Origin: an uncultured Collinsella sp.
Lineage (GTDB): Bacteria > Actinomycetota > Coriobacteriia > Coriobacteriales > Coriobacteriaceae
Assembly: GCA_958437935.1 (NCBI GenBank)
Contig: CAUBPS010000009.1
Coordinates: 43,007 to 107,006, forward strand
Direction of reading: 5' to 3'
Length of the DNA: 64,000 nucleotides
The notes beneath the pieces are model-generated. The model did no database searches. It had not been told where the DNA came from and saw nothing but the letters and a program-made list of their open reading frames with translations. This document shows positions 24,775 to 35,274 of this stretch, piece by piece. Position 1 is the stretch's first letter, and each line of letters begins with the position of its first letter. The translations under genes were made by a program, and so were the position numbers.

Positions 24775-26490
24775 CTACGAGTGCACGACCACGCACAGGC
24801 CAACGCTGATGCAGTCGTGGAGCGCCTTGGCGTCGGCCAAGCGCAGGTTGATGCAGCCGTGGCTTCCGCACCACTTATAGGACTCGGCATTGTCGAAGCT
24901 CTTGTCGTTTTGCCAGGTGGCGTCGTGGAAACCGATCATATTGCCCTCGAACGGCATCCAATAGCTGACCGGGCTCTCGTATTTGGGCTTTCCGGTCTCG
25001 GGGTCTTTAGCACCGATGAGCTTGCTTGCGCCGTCGTTGCTGTTGATCTGCCACACGCCCTCCGGGGTGGCGTCTTCGCCCGGTTTGCCGGAAATAAAGT
25101 TGGCCTCCCACACGATATTGCCGTTCTCGTCGTAGTAGCGCGCGTGCTGCTCGGACAGGTCGACGTCGATATAGGCCTTCCAATCGGGCTCGCCCTTGGC
25201 GGTAAAGGTGTCGGCCTTCTGGGAATACTTGATCTCGATTTCGCCGGTCTGTTTGTTGTTGATGGCATCCTCGACCTGCTTTGCGAGCGAGCTGCTGTCG
25301 ATGGACCAACCAAAGTCGCCGCCTTCGACGGCGCACTGCTTGCCATCGGCGCGCGTCCACCAGCGAGTGGAGCCCACGGTATTGAAGCCGTTGGCGAGCT
25401 CGGCTGCCCAGCTGCTGATCTGCGACGTATCGAGCGTGGGGTTTGCGGGATCGGCAAAGCTGATCCACTGCAACACGGAGCTGCCATCAACCTTGCCGGC
25501 ATCCTCGCCGTTGAGCTTGAGGGTCACGTTGACGCCCAGGAAGTTGTTGGCGGCATCGCATGCAGCCTGAATCTGATCATCGGTCAGCGTTCCATTGAGC
25601 GGCTCATAGGCATCGTTGCCGAGCTTGGAAAGATCTACGGTCTCGGCCAGCGAGGCAAGCTCGAGCTCGGCATATTTAATGACATGCTCGCGGTTGAGTT
25701 TTTCGTTGGAGCGCGCCTTCTCGACGGTAAACTTGCCGGCCTTCTCGTCATAGGAGCTATTGGCCTCGAACGCGCCCGAACGGCCCTCGTTAAACTCGTC
25801 GATGGCGGCGCCCAGATCCTTCTCAAACTGCTTTTGGTCAAAGGTGTCGGAGAGCATGGACAGGTCGACGTCTTGATCAAGATCGACTTCGTTGGAGCTA
25901 GCGGTTGTTTTGGTCTTGCCGCTTAAGGATTCCACAAGGCGAACCGGCCATACAAAGGCTTCGTTGTGGTTGATGATCTCTTTTGCGGCAGCTTCGCCGT
26001 CTACGATGGGCTCATCGGACTCGGGCTGATAGGTCCAGCTAAAGTCATCGCCTGTCACGGTGAGCTTATAGTGCTTCCAAGCCGAATTTACCTTGGTGGC
26101 GGCAGACGAAGCGTTGGAGAACGAGACGTCGACGCCGGCGATGGTGGTGTTGGGGTAGGCTACCTGCGAAAACGCTACGATGCCTACGATATAGACAATG
26201 ACGATAAGACCCAGGACGACAAAGAGCGTCGTCTTTTTGCCCGACTTATTGTTCTCGGCGGGCTTGCGTGCGGGGCCGCGATCGCCTCGAGCGTGCGTGG
26301 GGGCCTGCTTGGGCGCATTGCCGTTTGCCTGGCGCTGCTGACGTTGCTGGTTCGGGCGTTGGGAAGCGTTTGCCGCACCACGCTGCTGACCGTGACTCGG
26401 CGCGATAGGACGCGGCGACTGAACGCCGCCGGTGTGCCTGCTCGGCTGCTGCGGATCGGGAATCAGTTGAGTTCGATCGTTTTGCGACAT
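24775..26490 (-). CDS. L,D-transpeptidase with PG-binding domains (YkuD)
   Basis: 571 residues. The start at 26490 (MSQNDRTQ) is preferred because AAGGA sits 10 bases upstream; the ATG three codons earlier lies almost on top of it. The first 85 residues are Gln/Asn/Pro/Arg-rich and cytoplasmic. One membrane helix follows (LFVVLGLIVIVYIVGIVAF), then an extracytoplasmic region with two repeats of the VanW-associated/PG_binding_4 type. The C-terminal YkuD domain has the catalytic SHGCINLRLADAKALHD and an upstream His in GFHDATW. It should form 3-3 cross-links or attach proteins to peptidoglycan. Monocistronic by spacing. Confidence 0.9.
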   Translation of the reverse strand: MSQNDRTQLIPDPQQPSRHTGGVQSPRPIAPSHGQQRGAANASQRPNQQRQQRQANGNAPKQAPTHARGDRGPARKPAENNKSGKKTTLFVVLGLIVIVYIVGIVAFSQVAYPNTTIAGVDVSFSNASSAATKVNSAWKHYKLTVTGDDFSWTYQPESDEPIVDGEAAAKEIINHNEAFVWPVRLVESLSGKTKTTASSNEVDLDQDVDLSMLSDTFDQKQFEKDLGAAIDEFNEGRSGAFEANSSYDEKAGKFTVEKARSNEKLNREHVIKYAELELASLAETVDLSKLGNDAYEPLNGTLTDDQIQAACDAANNFLGVNVTLKLNGEDAGKVDGSSVLQWISFADPANPTLDTSQISSWAAELANGFNTVGSTRWWTRADGKQCAVEGGDFGWSIDSSSLAKQVEDAINNKQTGEIEIKYSQKADTFTAKGEPDWKAYIDVDLSEQHARYYDENGNIVWEANFISGKPGEDATPEGVWQINSNDGASKLIGAKDPETGKPKYESPVSYWMPFEGNMIGFHDATWQNDKSFDNAESYKWCGSHGCINLRLADAKALHDCISVGLCVVVHS

Positions 26491-26597
26491 CGTATGCATA
26501 TCCTTCGAATTTCGCCTTGTGGCTCATCGTGTTTTTACTGGGCTTGCATTATAGCGATTACCCAGTTGTTTGTGGTATGGAAACGGTGGCATTCAAA

Positions 26598-26623
26598 AGA
26601 GGTGGGACATTTGTCCCACCTCT
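26598..26623 (-). terminator. Terminator of the serine dehydratase gene
   Basis: Perfect 12-base stem AGAGGTGGGACA / TGTCCCACCTCT with a 2-base loop as written (about 4 in RNA). On the minus strand it is followed by TTTTG, 16 bases beyond the gene stop. The stem contains the GTGGGAC core seen in other palindromes here. Confidence 0.8.
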
Positions 26624-26639
26624 GAGTCGTCCTTTGTCG

Positions 26640-28247
26640 TTATCCGCACACACCGCATTTTGCACAGGCCGAAAGCGCGGCCGGAGCCTGCGCGATGCCG
26701 CCCTTTGCCGTCTCGCGCAGCGTGGCCGGCAACGCGTGGCCCACCGAGAGCATGACATGTGCCATCTGGTCAAACGGCACCAGGCTCTTAATGCCGGCGA
26801 GGGCGAGTTGCGCCGAGCTAAAGGCCGCTGCCACGCCGATGGCGTTGCGGTTTTGGCAGGGCACCTCCACGAGGCCGCCGACGGGGTCGCAAACGAGGCC
26901 CAGCAGGTTACTCAGCGCGATGGAACTGGCGTCGAGCGCCTGCTCGGGCGTGCCGCCAAGCATCTGAACCAGCGCGGCGGCAGCCATGGCGGCGGCGCTT
27001 CCTACCTCAGCCTGGCAGCCGCCCTCGGCGCCGGCAACGCAGGCGCTCGTGGTGAGGTTAAGGCCGATGGCGGCGGCGCAATAAAGGGCATCCATGACCT
27101 GCTCGTCATCGAGTTGCAGGTGGTCGGCCAGCGCCAGCACGCAGCCGGGCACGACACCCGCGGAGCCGGCCGTGGGGGCGGCGACGATCACGCCCATGGT
27201 GGCGGAGCGCTCGAGCACGGCCATGGCACGGGCCACGGCTTCGGTCTGGACGGTGCCCATCAGGCTTGCGCTCAAATCGTTGTGGCCGGTGGCATCGACG
27301 AGCTTCGCCTCGCCGCCGATAAGCCCGCCGAGCGATCGCTGCGGATTGGCGATGGGGGCCGTGGTCTCCTCGCGCATGACGTCGAGCACGCGGCGCATCG
27401 CCGCGACGGCGTGGGCCTCGCCAGTCAGACGCGCCTCGCGCACGGCCATGACGGCGCCGATGCTGAGTCCCAGCTCCTCGCAGGCGTCGAGCAGTTGCGC
27501 GCCGTCGTCGAAGATCTCCTTGGCCGAGACGCCGGGGGAGAGCGATGATGCCGAACCGGGGAGCTCGATAAAGGTGGCGTAGTCGACGTTGTCGAGCTTG
27601 CGCAGCATGGGAATGACGGTATCGTCGGGGGCGCCGTCGGTCTCAAAGACGGAGTATGCCTGGCCGCCCACCTCGGTGCGGTAGGTGCGGCAGAAGGCGA
27701 TGTTCACGTGTGCGTAGGCGAGCAGATTCGTGAGCGCGGCGAGCACGCCGGGGACGTCCTTGTGGGCCACAAAGAGCGTGGAATACATGCCCGAGATGTC
27801 GACGCCGACGCCATTGATGCGGCTGATGCGCATCTTGCCGCCGCCCAGGCTCTCGCCGCGGACCTGCGCCGTGGCGCCTGTGTCGTCCACCATGTCGATG
27901 TCGACGGTGTTGGGGTGGATGGAGGCGTCGTCGCCCTTGATGTCAAAGTGATAGTCGAGGCCCTGCTCGCGTGCGAGGTCGAAGGCCTGTTTGATATTCT
28001 CGTCGTCGGTGTCGAGGCCCAGGATGCCCGCGACGAGCGCGCGGTCGGTGCCGTGGCCGCGGTAGGTGTGGGCGAAGGAGTTCCACAGGCCAAAGGTAAC
28101 CTTGGCGATGCGGCCCTCGAGCAGGCTGGCGGCAACTTGGGCGCACCGCAGGGCGCCGGCGGTGTGCGATGAGCTGGGGCCGACCATGACGGGCCCCAAG
28201 ATCTCGAATGCCGAGGTCGTAGCTAGTGTTTGCGGCTTGCCTGCCAT
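26640..28247 (-). CDS. sdaA: L-serine ammonia-lyase, iron-sulfur dependent (single chain)
   Basis: 535 residues from MAGKPQTLAT; the ATG at 28247 follows CAGGAG. The beta-type domain comes first (FEILGPVMVGPSSSHTAGALR, then an ACT-like region VDISGMYSTLFVAHKDVPGVLAAL). The alpha-type catalytic domain follows (GSAGVVPGCVLALADHLQL, EGGCQAEVGSAAAMAAAAL, LVCDPVGGLVEVPCQNRNA), whose cysteines hold the 4Fe-4S cluster. A short Cys-rich end (CAKCGVCG) closes the chain. It deaminates L-serine to pyruvate and ammonia in the cytoplasm. Stand-alone gene. Confidence 0.93.
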   Translation of the reverse strand: MAGKPQTLATTSAFEILGPVMVGPSSSHTAGALRCAQVAASLLEGRIAKVTFGLWNSFAHTYRGHGTDRALVAGILGLDTDDENIKQAFDLAREQGLDYHFDIKGDDASIHPNTVDIDMVDDTGATAQVRGESLGGGKMRISRINGVGVDISGMYSTLFVAHKDVPGVLAALTNLLAYAHVNIAFCRTYRTEVGGQAYSVFETDGAPDDTVIPMLRKLDNVDYATFIELPGSASSLSPGVSAKEIFDDGAQLLDACEELGLSIGAVMAVREARLTGEAHAVAAMRRVLDVMREETTAPIANPQRSLGGLIGGEAKLVDATGHNDLSASLMGTVQTEAVARAMAVLERSATMGVIVAAPTAGSAGVVPGCVLALADHLQLDDEQVMDALYCAAAIGLNLTTSACVAGAEGGCQAEVGSAAAMAAAALVQMLGGTPEQALDASSIALSNLLGLVCDPVGGLVEVPCQNRNAIGVAAAFSSAQLALAGIKSLVPFDQMAHVMLSVGHALPATLRETAKGGIAQAPAALSACAKCGVCG

Positions 28248-28302
28248 ATGCGCTCCTGTTCTATCCCATCGTCCCGAGGGGCGGGGCATACTCTGTCCCG
28301 CC

Positions 28303-28423
28303 GTTCCGAGGGCTTTAGTATTTGGTCACCTGCTCGGACAGTCCTGCTCGCACGGAGGCCACATTAAGTGGCCTCCGGCTCGTGCGGAACTCGCGATCGA
28401 CCAAATACTAAAGCCCTCGGAAC
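28303..28423. repeat. Large cruciform-forming inverted repeat
   Basis: Perfect 25-base arms at 28303-28327 and 28399-28423 (starting GTTCCGAGGGCTTTAG). Inside lies a second stem, GAGGCCAC/GTGGCCTC around ATTAA, extended by CACGG and GCTCGTG. The 342-base gap between sdaA and metK holds this element and the metK terminator and no gene. Confidence 0.9.
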
Positions 28424-28517
28424 TTAGGATACATGGTAGGGGCACGCTTGCTGCAAAATTCATCAGCTGGGAACCTATTCTGCGTCCCATGTCGACTCAT
28501 CTTCACCACCGGTTAAT

Positions 28518-28552
28518 AAAAAGAGGTACCGGTTGTTCCGGTACCTCTTTTT
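28518..28552 (-). terminator. Bidirectional terminator downstream of metK
   Basis: Near-perfect stem AAAAAGAGGTACCGG / CCGGTACCTCTTTTT around TTGTT, with A-rich and U-rich flanks on both strands. It lies 38 bases beyond the metK stop. Confidence 0.85.
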
Positions 28553-28589
28553 GGTGTGTTTCTATTTGGCTGTGGCTTTTCTCGTAAAC

Positions 28590-29870
<1,281 letters not shown>

Positions 29871-29892
29871 GATTGTCCTTTCAAAAACGTGT

Positions 29893-29919
29893 CCCGGCGA
29901 CCGTTACCATTCCGCCGGG
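29893..29919 (-). promoter_or_regulatory. GC-rich hairpin in the metK leader
   Basis: On the minus strand CCCGGCG and CGCCGGG pair around 13 bases, followed after ACACG by TTTTTG and then the metK ribosome site. It could act as an attenuator. I see no recognisable SAM-I, SAM-II or SAM-IV core. The whole 382-base gap to gltX holds this hairpin, the inverted repeat at 30080-30167 and no gene. Confidence 0.4.
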
Positions 29920-30079
29920 CTCTCTATGCAAGGGCATATACTAGCGTGTTTACTGAATATTCACAGCGTTTCCGCACGTTTTGCCCAATGTTCAACATTT
30001 CGACTCAAGTTGATGGCCATTGGGTAATCGTTGGGGACGTTCTTAAACGACTAGTCAAAAGGGACACTCTTCCGAGGCA

Positions 30080-30167
30080 CTCATTGGGGACAGACTTAAA
30101 TGACCGGCCTTACCTAAGTGCCGACAGGTTGCCCAAAGACTTGTCATTTAAGTCTGTCCCCAATGAG
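30080..30167. repeat. Inverted repeat with GGGGACAGACTT arms
   Basis: Perfect 25-base arms at 30080-30104 (starting CTCATTGGGGACAGAC) and 30143-30167, with a 38-base loop. Sequences of the type GGGGACAGACTTAAATGA are typical of REP elements mobilised by REP-associated tyrosine transposases; no such transposase is in the window. Confidence 0.9.
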
Positions 30168-30252
30168 TAGGTCGGTGCCCGTTGTGCGGAGGTTGCTTTG
30201 TTGCTTTATACTGATGCGGTTAGACATCCATCCTGCAATCGAGGAGATATCC

Positions 30253-31728
30253 ATGGCATCAGACGTTCGCGTCCGCTTTGCACCCTCACCGACGGGCAAG
30301 CTGCACATCGGCGGCGCCCGCACCGCTATCTATAACTGGGCTTTCGCCCGCGCAAACGGCGGCACGTTCATTCTGCGCATCGACGACACCGATCCCACCC
30401 GTTCCACCGACGAGAACACGCAGATCATCCTGCGCGCCATGCGTTGGCTGGGCCTGGACTGGGACGAGGGCCCCGAGGTGGGCGGAGACTTTGGCCCCTA
30501 CGCCCAGACCGAGCGCCTGGACCTGTACAAGCAGGCCGCCCAGAAGCTCTGGGACGAGGGCAAGGCCTACCCCTGCTTCTGCACCAAGGAGCAGCTCGAC
30601 GCCGACCGTAAGGCCGCGCAGGAGCGCAAGGACCCCTTCCAGGGCTATCAGCGCCGCTGCCGCGATCTTGATCCAGAGGAGGCCCGCCGCCGCATCGAGG
30701 CCGGCGAGTCCTACGTCCTGCGCATCAAGGTTCCCGAGGACCGCGGCGACGTCGTCATCCACGATGCCGTCCACGGCGAGGTGACCTTCGACGCCAAGGA
30801 GCTCGACGACTTCGTCATCTTCCGCTCCGACGGCACGCCCACGTACAACTTTGCGACTGTCGTCGACGACGCTATGATGAGGATCACCCACGTCATCCGC
30901 GGCGACGACCATCTGTCCAACACCCCGCGCCAGGTCATGGTCTACGAGGCCCTCGGCGCGCCCGTGCCCACGTTCGCCCATATCTCCATGATTCTGGGCG
31001 CCGACGGCAAGAAGCTCTCCAAACGCCACGGCGCCACCTCGGTGGAGGAGTACCGCGACGCCGGCTATCTGTCCGACGCCTTCGTCAACTACCTGGCGCT
31101 GCTCGGTTGGTCGCTCGACGGCGAGACCACGATCATCCCGCGCGACGTTCTGGCCAGCAAGTTCTCGCTCGACCGCATCTCTAAGAACCCGGCGACCTTC
31201 GACCCCAAGAAGCTCGACTGGGTCAACGCCGAGTACATCAACGGTATGTCCGACGCGCAGTTTGCCGACGAGGTCATGGTCCCCGAGCTGCATGAGGCGG
31301 GCCTCATTGAGGGCAATGTCGAGTACGGCGAGGACTGGATTGACGCGCTCGCTGCCATCGTCAAGCCGCGCACCAAGATGCCGGCCGACGCCGTGACCGT
31401 CGCCGCCCCCATCTTTGCTACAGCCGAGACGCTTGAGTATGACGAGAAATCCGTCAACAAGGGCCTGGCCAAGGAGGGCATGGGTGCCATTCTGGACGCC
31501 GCCAAGGCCGCGCTCGAGGGCGTGGACGAGTGGACCGCCGAGGCCATCGACGCTGCGCTTGAGCCGCTGCCCGAGCAGATGGACCTCAAGAAGCGCGTGG
31601 TGTTTCAGGCCGTGCGCGTCGCCGTCTGCGGCAATATGGTGAGCCCTCCGCTGGGCGAGACCATGGCGCTCGTCGGCCGCGACGACTGCCTGGCGCGCAT
31701 CGACCGCGCCCGCACGATGGCGCTGTAG
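30253..31728 (+). CDS. gltX: Glutamyl-tRNA synthetase
   Basis: 491 residues from the ATG at 30253, which follows GAGGAGA; upstream codons are not family-like. Class I signature RFAPSPTGKLHIGGARTA (HIGH), the LRIDDTDPTRS motif, TYNFATVVDDAMMRITHVIRGDDHLSNTPRQ, and KLSKRHGATS (KMSKS). It charges tRNA-Glu, and Glu-tRNA is also the precursor of tetrapyrroles in bacteria with the C5 pathway. A hairpin terminator follows. Confidence 0.96.
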   Translation: MASDVRVRFAPSPTGKLHIGGARTAIYNWAFARANGGTFILRIDDTDPTRSTDENTQIILRAMRWLGLDWDEGPEVGGDFGPYAQTERLDLYKQAAQKLWDEGKAYPCFCTKEQLDADRKAAQERKDPFQGYQRRCRDLDPEEARRRIEAGESYVLRIKVPEDRGDVVIHDAVHGEVTFDAKELDDFVIFRSDGTPTYNFATVVDDAMMRITHVIRGDDHLSNTPRQVMVYEALGAPVPTFAHISMILGADGKKLSKRHGATSVEEYRDAGYLSDAFVNYLALLGWSLDGETTIIPRDVLASKFSLDRISKNPATFDPKKLDWVNAEYINGMSDAQFADEVMVPELHEAGLIEGNVEYGEDWIDALAAIVKPRTKMPADAVTVAAPIFATAETLEYDEKSVNKGLAKEGMGAILDAAKAALEGVDEWTAEAIDAALEPLPEQMDLKKRVVFQAVRVAVCGNMVSPPLGETMALVGRDDCLARIDRARTMAL

Positions 31729-31751
31729 TAGCTGCGCAAACGCATGTATCC

Positions 31752-31783
31752 GAGCCCCGTTCCCTCGAGCGGGGCTCTTGTTT
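31752..31783 (+). terminator. Terminator of gltX
   Basis: Stem GAGCCCCG / CGGGGCTC around a 10-base loop, followed by TTGTTTC, 24 bases after the gltX stop. Confidence 0.85.
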
Positions 31784-31804
31784 CTGTACCGATGAGTGGG
31801 TTGC

Positions 31805-31906
31805 TGGGACAAAATAATCAGTAGTGTTTGTCCCATGTTCGAGTGACGCAACGAGCTCGACACTCGTATCGGCCATGGGACAAACTCTACTGATTATTTT
31901 GTCCCA
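31805..31906. repeat. Inverted repeat with TGGGACAAAATAATCAG arms
   Basis: 33-base arms at 31805-31837 and 31874-31906 with one mismatch. A secondary pairing lies in the loop (CGAGTG...CACTCG). It is located between gltX and priA. The outer end TGGGAC and inner end GTCCCA repeat the core of other palindromes in this window. Confidence 0.9.
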
Positions 31907-31938
31907 CCCCTTTCAGGTCCGTTCGTTAGAGGTGGTGT

Positions 31939-34392
31939 ATGGCTCAACAACTGTCGCTGTTTGGTTCGCCGGAACCGGAGGAGACTCCGGTGAAGTCCGT
32001 GCCTGCCGCTGCCTCGGCTCAGTCTAAGCCTGCGCCTGAGCCCGTCATCGCCTACGCGAGCGTGGCTCTCGACATCCCCACCCGTGTGCTGTCCGAGCCG
32101 TTTGCTTACGGCATCCTGCAGTCCCTTGCCAACGAGGCGCAGATCGGCTCTACGGCCCTGGTCCACTTTGGTAATCGCGCTGCCGCCGGCTATATCGTCG
32201 ACATTGCGCCTGAGCTGTGTGAACTGCAAGGTAACGACGCCCTCGACCCCGCGCGCATCAAGCCCATCGAGGCCATCCTCAGCAAGCCGCTCTTTACCGC
32301 TGAGGCTGCACGCATTGCGCGCTGGATGAGCCGCGAATATGTCGCGACGCTTTCCGAGTGCCTGCGCCTGTTCCTGCCGCCGGGCGGTAGCCCGCGCGTG
32401 GTCAAGAGCAATGACGGCGTGTGGACCGTTGAACGCCCCACTGTCAAACCAATTCAAAACCGTTGGGTCATGCTTACGCCCGAGGGCTTCGACTATACGC
32501 CGCCCAAGACCGCGGTCCGCCAGCGCCAACTCATCGAGGCGCTCCGGTGCGGACCGGTCACGACGCGCGACCTCAACCTCCTCTACAACAGCATGTCGGC
32601 GACCATTAAGGCGCTCGAAAAGCGCGGCGTAGTGGTGGTTGAGGAGCGTCGCGCCTGGCGCGGCTGCAGCGAGCAGACCACGTTGTCCTCGGCAAGCGGT
32701 AAGGCACCCGTCGCACTTACCAACGGCCAGCAGCAGGCGCTCGCCCAGATTGAGCGCGCCCGTCTGGACGCCCATGGCGATGTGGTGCTCGTCGATGGCG
32801 TCACTGGCTCCGGCAAAACCGAGGTCTACCTCTCTGCTATCGAGCGCGTGCTGGCGGCCGGTCGTTCGGCCTGCGTGCTCGTGCCCGAGATCTCGCTGAC
32901 GGCTCAGACCGTCGGCCGCTTCCGCTCGCGTTTTGGCGAAACGGTCGCGGTCTTTCACTCGCGCCTTTCGGCCGGCGAACGCTTGGACCAGTGGGACATG
33001 GTCGCCAGCGGTGCGGCTCGCGTGGTTGTCGGCGCGCGTTCGGCGCTCTTTTGCCCGCTCAGCGACCTGGGCCTCATCATTATCGACGAGGAGCACGAGA
33101 CCAGCTACAAGCAGGGCTCCAGCCCGCGCTACCATGCACGCGAGATTGCGGCCGAGATGGCGCGCCGCTATCGCTGCCCGCTCGTGCTGGGATCGGCAAC
33201 GCCCTCAGCCGAGACGCTCGACCGCTGTCGCCGCGGCACGTACAACGGTGCCAGCTGGACGCGCGTCGAGATGCCGGAACGCCCGGGACACGCGGTACTG
33301 CCCACGGTCCGAATCGCCGACCTGCGCCGCGAGTTCTCGCACGGCAGCCGCTCCATGTTCTCAAAACCGCTGATGGAAGGCCTGGAGCGCGTTGTCGAAC
33401 GCCGCGAGAAGGCCGTGCTGCTCCATAATCGTCGCGGCTTTGCACCCTTCCTGATGTGCCGCGAGTGCGGTTGCGTCCCCACCTGCAACCATTGCTCCAC
33501 CGCCCTCACGTACCACGAGCGCACGCATACGCTGCAGTGCCACACCTGCGGATCGTCCTGGCGCGTGCAGCCCTATCCCGCGCCCACGAGCCGCTGTCCT
33601 AAGTGCGGCAGCCGCTACCTGGCAAAAATGGGTCTGGGTACGCAGCAGATTGAAGACGCTCTTCATCAGATGCTGCCTGATGACGTCGCCATCATTCGCA
33701 TGGATGCCGATTCCACGCGCGGCAAGGACGCGCATAAAAAGCTGCTCGAGCAGTTCGATGCCGCTGATTGCGCCGTGCTGCTGGGCACGCAGATGATTGC
33801 CAAGGGCCTCGACTTTCCCGAGGTCACGCTGGTGGGCGTGGTCAATGCCGACTTTGCCCTCAAGCTGCCCGATTTTAGAGCAGGGGAGCGCGCCTATGAT
33901 CTGCTGGAACAGGTGGCGGGCCGCGCCGGTCGCGGCGATCGCCCCGGTGAGGTTATCATCCAGACCTACCTGCCCGAGGATCCGGTCATTCGCGCCGTCG
34001 CCGAGCACGACCGCTCGATCTTTACCGACTACGACCTGGGCCAGCGCCGCGATGCGCTGTATCCGCCGTTTGTGCGTCTGGTCAACATCTTGGTGTGGTC
34101 GGCGAACGCGGATGACGCGCAGGATTACATCGGGCGCATTGCGAAGCTCCTCAAGCGCCGCTGGCATGCCGCCGCGCCCGACTTTTTGCGGGCGGGGAGC
34201 GCCGTGCCGCAGGTGCTGGGCCCGGCTTCGTGTGTAATCGAGAGAGCCAAGGACCGTTACCGCTTCCATCTGCTTGTAAAGTCGCCGGTAGGGTACCATG
34301 TCTCTGATGATATCGACGCCTGCCTTAAAGAGGTGGGCTCCGTGCGCGGCGTGAGCGTGAGCGTTGACGTCGACGCCTATGATTTGATGTAA
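31939..34392 (+). CDS. priA: Primosomal protein N' (replication restart helicase)
   Basis: 817 residues. An N-terminal DNA-binding region (SVALDIPTRVLSEPFAY) is followed by the helicase core: Walker A LVDGVTGSGKTEVY, DEEHETSYKQ (DEAH box), and LGSATPSAET. A zinc-binding insert with paired cysteines follows (CRECGCVPTCNHC, LQCHTCG, RCPKCGS). Then come ILLGTQMIAKGLDFPEVTLVGV and AGRAGRGDRPGEVIIQTY. PriA restarts stalled forks. The first 35 residues are low complexity. It is followed after 18 bases by def, a common neighbourhood with fmt and rsmB. Confidence 0.96.
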   Translation: MAQQLSLFGSPEPEETPVKSVPAAASAQSKPAPEPVIAYASVALDIPTRVLSEPFAYGILQSLANEAQIGSTALVHFGNRAAAGYIVDIAPELCELQGNDALDPARIKPIEAILSKPLFTAEAARIARWMSREYVATLSECLRLFLPPGGSPRVVKSNDGVWTVERPTVKPIQNRWVMLTPEGFDYTPPKTAVRQRQLIEALRCGPVTTRDLNLLYNSMSATIKALEKRGVVVVEERRAWRGCSEQTTLSSASGKAPVALTNGQQQALAQIERARLDAHGDVVLVDGVTGSGKTEVYLSAIERVLAAGRSACVLVPEISLTAQTVGRFRSRFGETVAVFHSRLSAGERLDQWDMVASGAARVVVGARSALFCPLSDLGLIIIDEEHETSYKQGSSPRYHAREIAAEMARRYRCPLVLGSATPSAETLDRCRRGTYNGASWTRVEMPERPGHAVLPTVRIADLRREFSHGSRSMFSKPLMEGLERVVERREKAVLLHNRRGFAPFLMCRECGCVPTCNHCSTALTYHERTHTLQCHTCGSSWRVQPYPAPTSRCPKCGSRYLAKMGLGTQQIEDALHQMLPDDVAIIRMDADSTRGKDAHKKLLEQFDAADCAVLLGTQMIAKGLDFPEVTLVGVVNADFALKLPDFRAGERAYDLLEQVAGRAGRGDRPGEVIIQTYLPEDPVIRAVAEHDRSIFTDYDLGQRRDALYPPFVRLVNILVWSANADDAQDYIGRIAKLLKRRWHAAAPDFLRAGSAVPQVLGPASCVIERAKDRYRFHLLVKSPVGYHVSDDIDACLKEVGSVRGVSVSVDVDAYDLM

Positions 34393-34410
34393 CAACCCGA
34401 AAGGATGGCC

Positions 34411-34947
34411 ATGGAAGCCAACGGAATCGTACTGTCGCCCGACCCTCGTCTGCGCCAGGAGTGCGCCGTCATCGAGGAGATCACCCCGGCGATCGAGGCG
34501 CTTGCCGAGAAGATGAAGAAGATGATGTTCGAGAACGGCGGTTGCGGCCTGGCTGCCCCGCAGATCGGCGAGCTCATCCAGCTCGTCACCATCGACTGCG
34601 ACTACAGCGACAAGAACGACTACGACCCGTACGTGCTCATCAACCCTGTCATTGTTGAGCAGAGCGACAACCTGGTGCCGTTTAGCGAGGGTTGCCTGTC
34701 CATTCCTGGCATTAGCTGCGAGATCGAGCGTCCGGATCATGTTGTCGTCGAGGCGTATGACCTGGATGCCAACCTGATTCGCTATGAGGCCACGGGCGAC
34801 CTGTTCTGCGTGTGCCTGCAGCACGAGATCGATCACCTGCACGGCAACACCATGTTCGAGAGGCTTAAGCCGATGCAGCGCATCAAGGCAGTCAAGGAGT
34901 ATCAGGACGCCCTGGCCCGCGGCGCTCGACCGGGCGAGACGGAATAA
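34411..34947 (+). CDS. def: Peptide deformylase
   Basis: 178 residues. The ATG at 34411 is preferred over that at 34405 because AAAGGA ends at 34405. Metal and active-site motifs are complete: GGCGLAAPQIGE, SEGCLSIPG (Cys ligand) and LQHEIDHLHG (two His ligands and the catalytic Glu). It removes the N-formyl group from nascent proteins, the reverse partner of fmt, which follows after a 327-base gap. Confidence 0.96.
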   Translation: MEANGIVLSPDPRLRQECAVIEEITPAIEALAEKMKKMMFENGGCGLAAPQIGELIQLVTIDCDYSDKNDYDPYVLINPVIVEQSDNLVPFSEGCLSIPGISCEIERPDHVVVEAYDLDANLIRYEATGDLFCVCLQHEIDHLHGNTMFERLKPMQRIKAVKEYQDALARGARPGETE

Positions 34948-34955
34948 GGTTGTCC

Positions 34956-35057
34956 GTCCCTGGGGCTGGCCGCCTATATATCATCCCGTGCTCAAACATT
35001 CTCGCTTTGCTGCGAAACTGCGCGCGGGACGATATGTGTGGGCCCCATCCCAGGGAC
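34956..35057. repeat. Imperfect inverted repeat between def and fmt
   Basis: Arms of 36 bases at 34956-34991 and 35022-35057, starting GTCCCTGGGG and ending CCAGGGAC, with several mismatches. The rest of the 327-base gap is T-rich with no convincing gene; a short hydrophobic frame at 34950-35189 was rejected. Confidence 0.8.
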
Positions 35058-35274
35058 TACGTTGTCGCTCTTCGTTTCGCCCGGGTGCCGTCGGGCCAGG
35101 GAGGGGCGTCTTCGCTGATAGGTGCTTTCTTGGGAGGGCTGCTTTTATGCGGCTCTTTCTTTGTTTTTGGGTATATTTGTTTCTGTTGAACTATTCTTGC
35201 GGCTGGGCGCGCTTGCGACCAGGAACGCTTTTTTGTAGCCGTCTCGGCTCGTTATTGAGAGGAGACTAACTTTT

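Noticed and set aside
34950..35189. 79-codon frame with a hydrophobic end between def and fmt
   Set aside because: Its first part lies inside an inverted repeat and it has no ribosome site or recognisable family; the hydrophobic end comes from a T-rich stretch.
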